64,000 nucleotides of DNA from Peromyscus leucopus (taxonomy: Eukaryota; Chordata; Mammalia; Rodentia; Cricetidae). A program made the position numbers and the translations under genes. Below the pieces are notes generated by a model, which did no database searches, was not told the origin of the DNA, and saw only the letters and a program-made list of their open reading frames with translations. The stretch spans positions 69,520,982 through 69,584,981 of the forward strand of contig NC_051067.1 in NCBI RefSeq assembly GCF_004664715.2, written 5' to 3'. Numbering within the stretch: position 1 is the first letter of the stretch; each line of letters starts with the position of its first letter. Shown piece by piece: positions 63,846-64,000 of this stretch.

Positions 63846-64000
63846 CTGGGCGGTGGTGGCACACGCCTTTAATCCCAGTACTTGGGAGGCAGAGCCAGGT
63901 GGATCTCCAAGAGTTCGAGGCCAGCCTGGGCTACAGAGTGAGTTCCAGGAAAAGCACAAAGCTACACAGAGAAACCCTGTCTCAAAAAACAAAAAAATAA
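63846..64000 (+). mobile_element. B1 SINE (runs to window end)
   Basis: 'gctgggcggtggtggcacac' to 'aaaccctgtctcaaaaaaca'; the A-rich tail reaches the last base of the window. Confidence 0.93.

Larger units (their letters stand above)
47582..64000 (+). other. PLXDC2: PLXDC2 intron (5' part)
   Basis: The rest of the window lies in the next PLXDC2 intron, at least 16.4 kb long. It contains the SINEs, L1s, MITE and LTR element listed below. Stretches such as 48.7-50.0, 51.2-52.6 and 58.5-59.3 kb show nothing that I can identify. Confidence 0.85.

Noticed and set aside
47582..64000. Search for the transmembrane and cytoplasmic exons of PLXDC2
   Set aside because: No reading frame with the expected hydrophobic helix or the cytoplasmic tail with correct splice borders was found; they are presumed downstream of the window.

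Overview
The window is about 64 kb of rodent genomic DNA, almost all of it intronic. The B1 SINEs carry the 'aggaaaggcgcaaagctacacag'-type right end, there are B3/B4/ID SINEs, young L1 3' ends and mys/betaretrovirus-like LTRs. Together these point to a cricetid rodent (hamster, vole or deer-mouse group) rather than mouse or rat; the species cannot be fixed from the sequence alone.

The only host protein-coding gene I can support is PLXDC2 (plexin domain containing 2, TEM7R), on the + strand. Five consecutive internal exons are present: 5215-5310, 5545-5626, 39242-39302, 46113-46260 and 47543-47581. All have AG/GT borders and phases that join without a break (426 nt in total). They encode the end of the extracellular beta-propeller-like region, the whole cysteine-rich PSI (plexin repeat) domain, and the Thr-rich juxtamembrane stem. 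Upstream exons lie before base 1. The transmembrane and cytoplasmic exons are not seen and should lie beyond base 64000.

The introns are filled with mobile elements. L1 3' ends and ORF2 remnants sit at 9.6-11.2, 25.2-25.6, 35.4-37.5, 41.8-42.2, 55.6-56.2, 57.1-57.7 and 62.0-63.5 kb, and every one is antisense to PLXDC2. There are many B1, B3, B4 and ID SINEs, a few MIRs, and two copies of a rodent hAT-type MITE (URR1-like). LTR elements lie at 18.5-19.8, 27.2-27.8, 34.1-34.5, 42.4-42.8 and 59.4-61.8 kb. Microsatellites are common.

The most unusual object is the antisense LTR element at about 59.37-61.78 kb. It has two LTRs, a tRNA-Lys-type primer binding site and a polypurine tract, but no recognisable gag, pol or env. 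Instead its 5' internal region carries a decayed, intronless piece of a cellular gene. The piece resembles the start codon and signal peptide of the TGF-beta type I receptor (TGFBR1/ALK5), joined almost directly to the start of its kinase domain. This looks like an oncovirus-style transduction of a spliced, exon-skipped host mRNA by a non-autonomous endogenous retrovirus.

Other oddities are an LTR bounded by 92-93 bp direct repeats at 34 kb, an inverted ERV chimera at 18.5-19.8 kb, and a B1 whose 5' GGTGGTGG box has expanded into a trinucleotide repeat at 21.5 kb.
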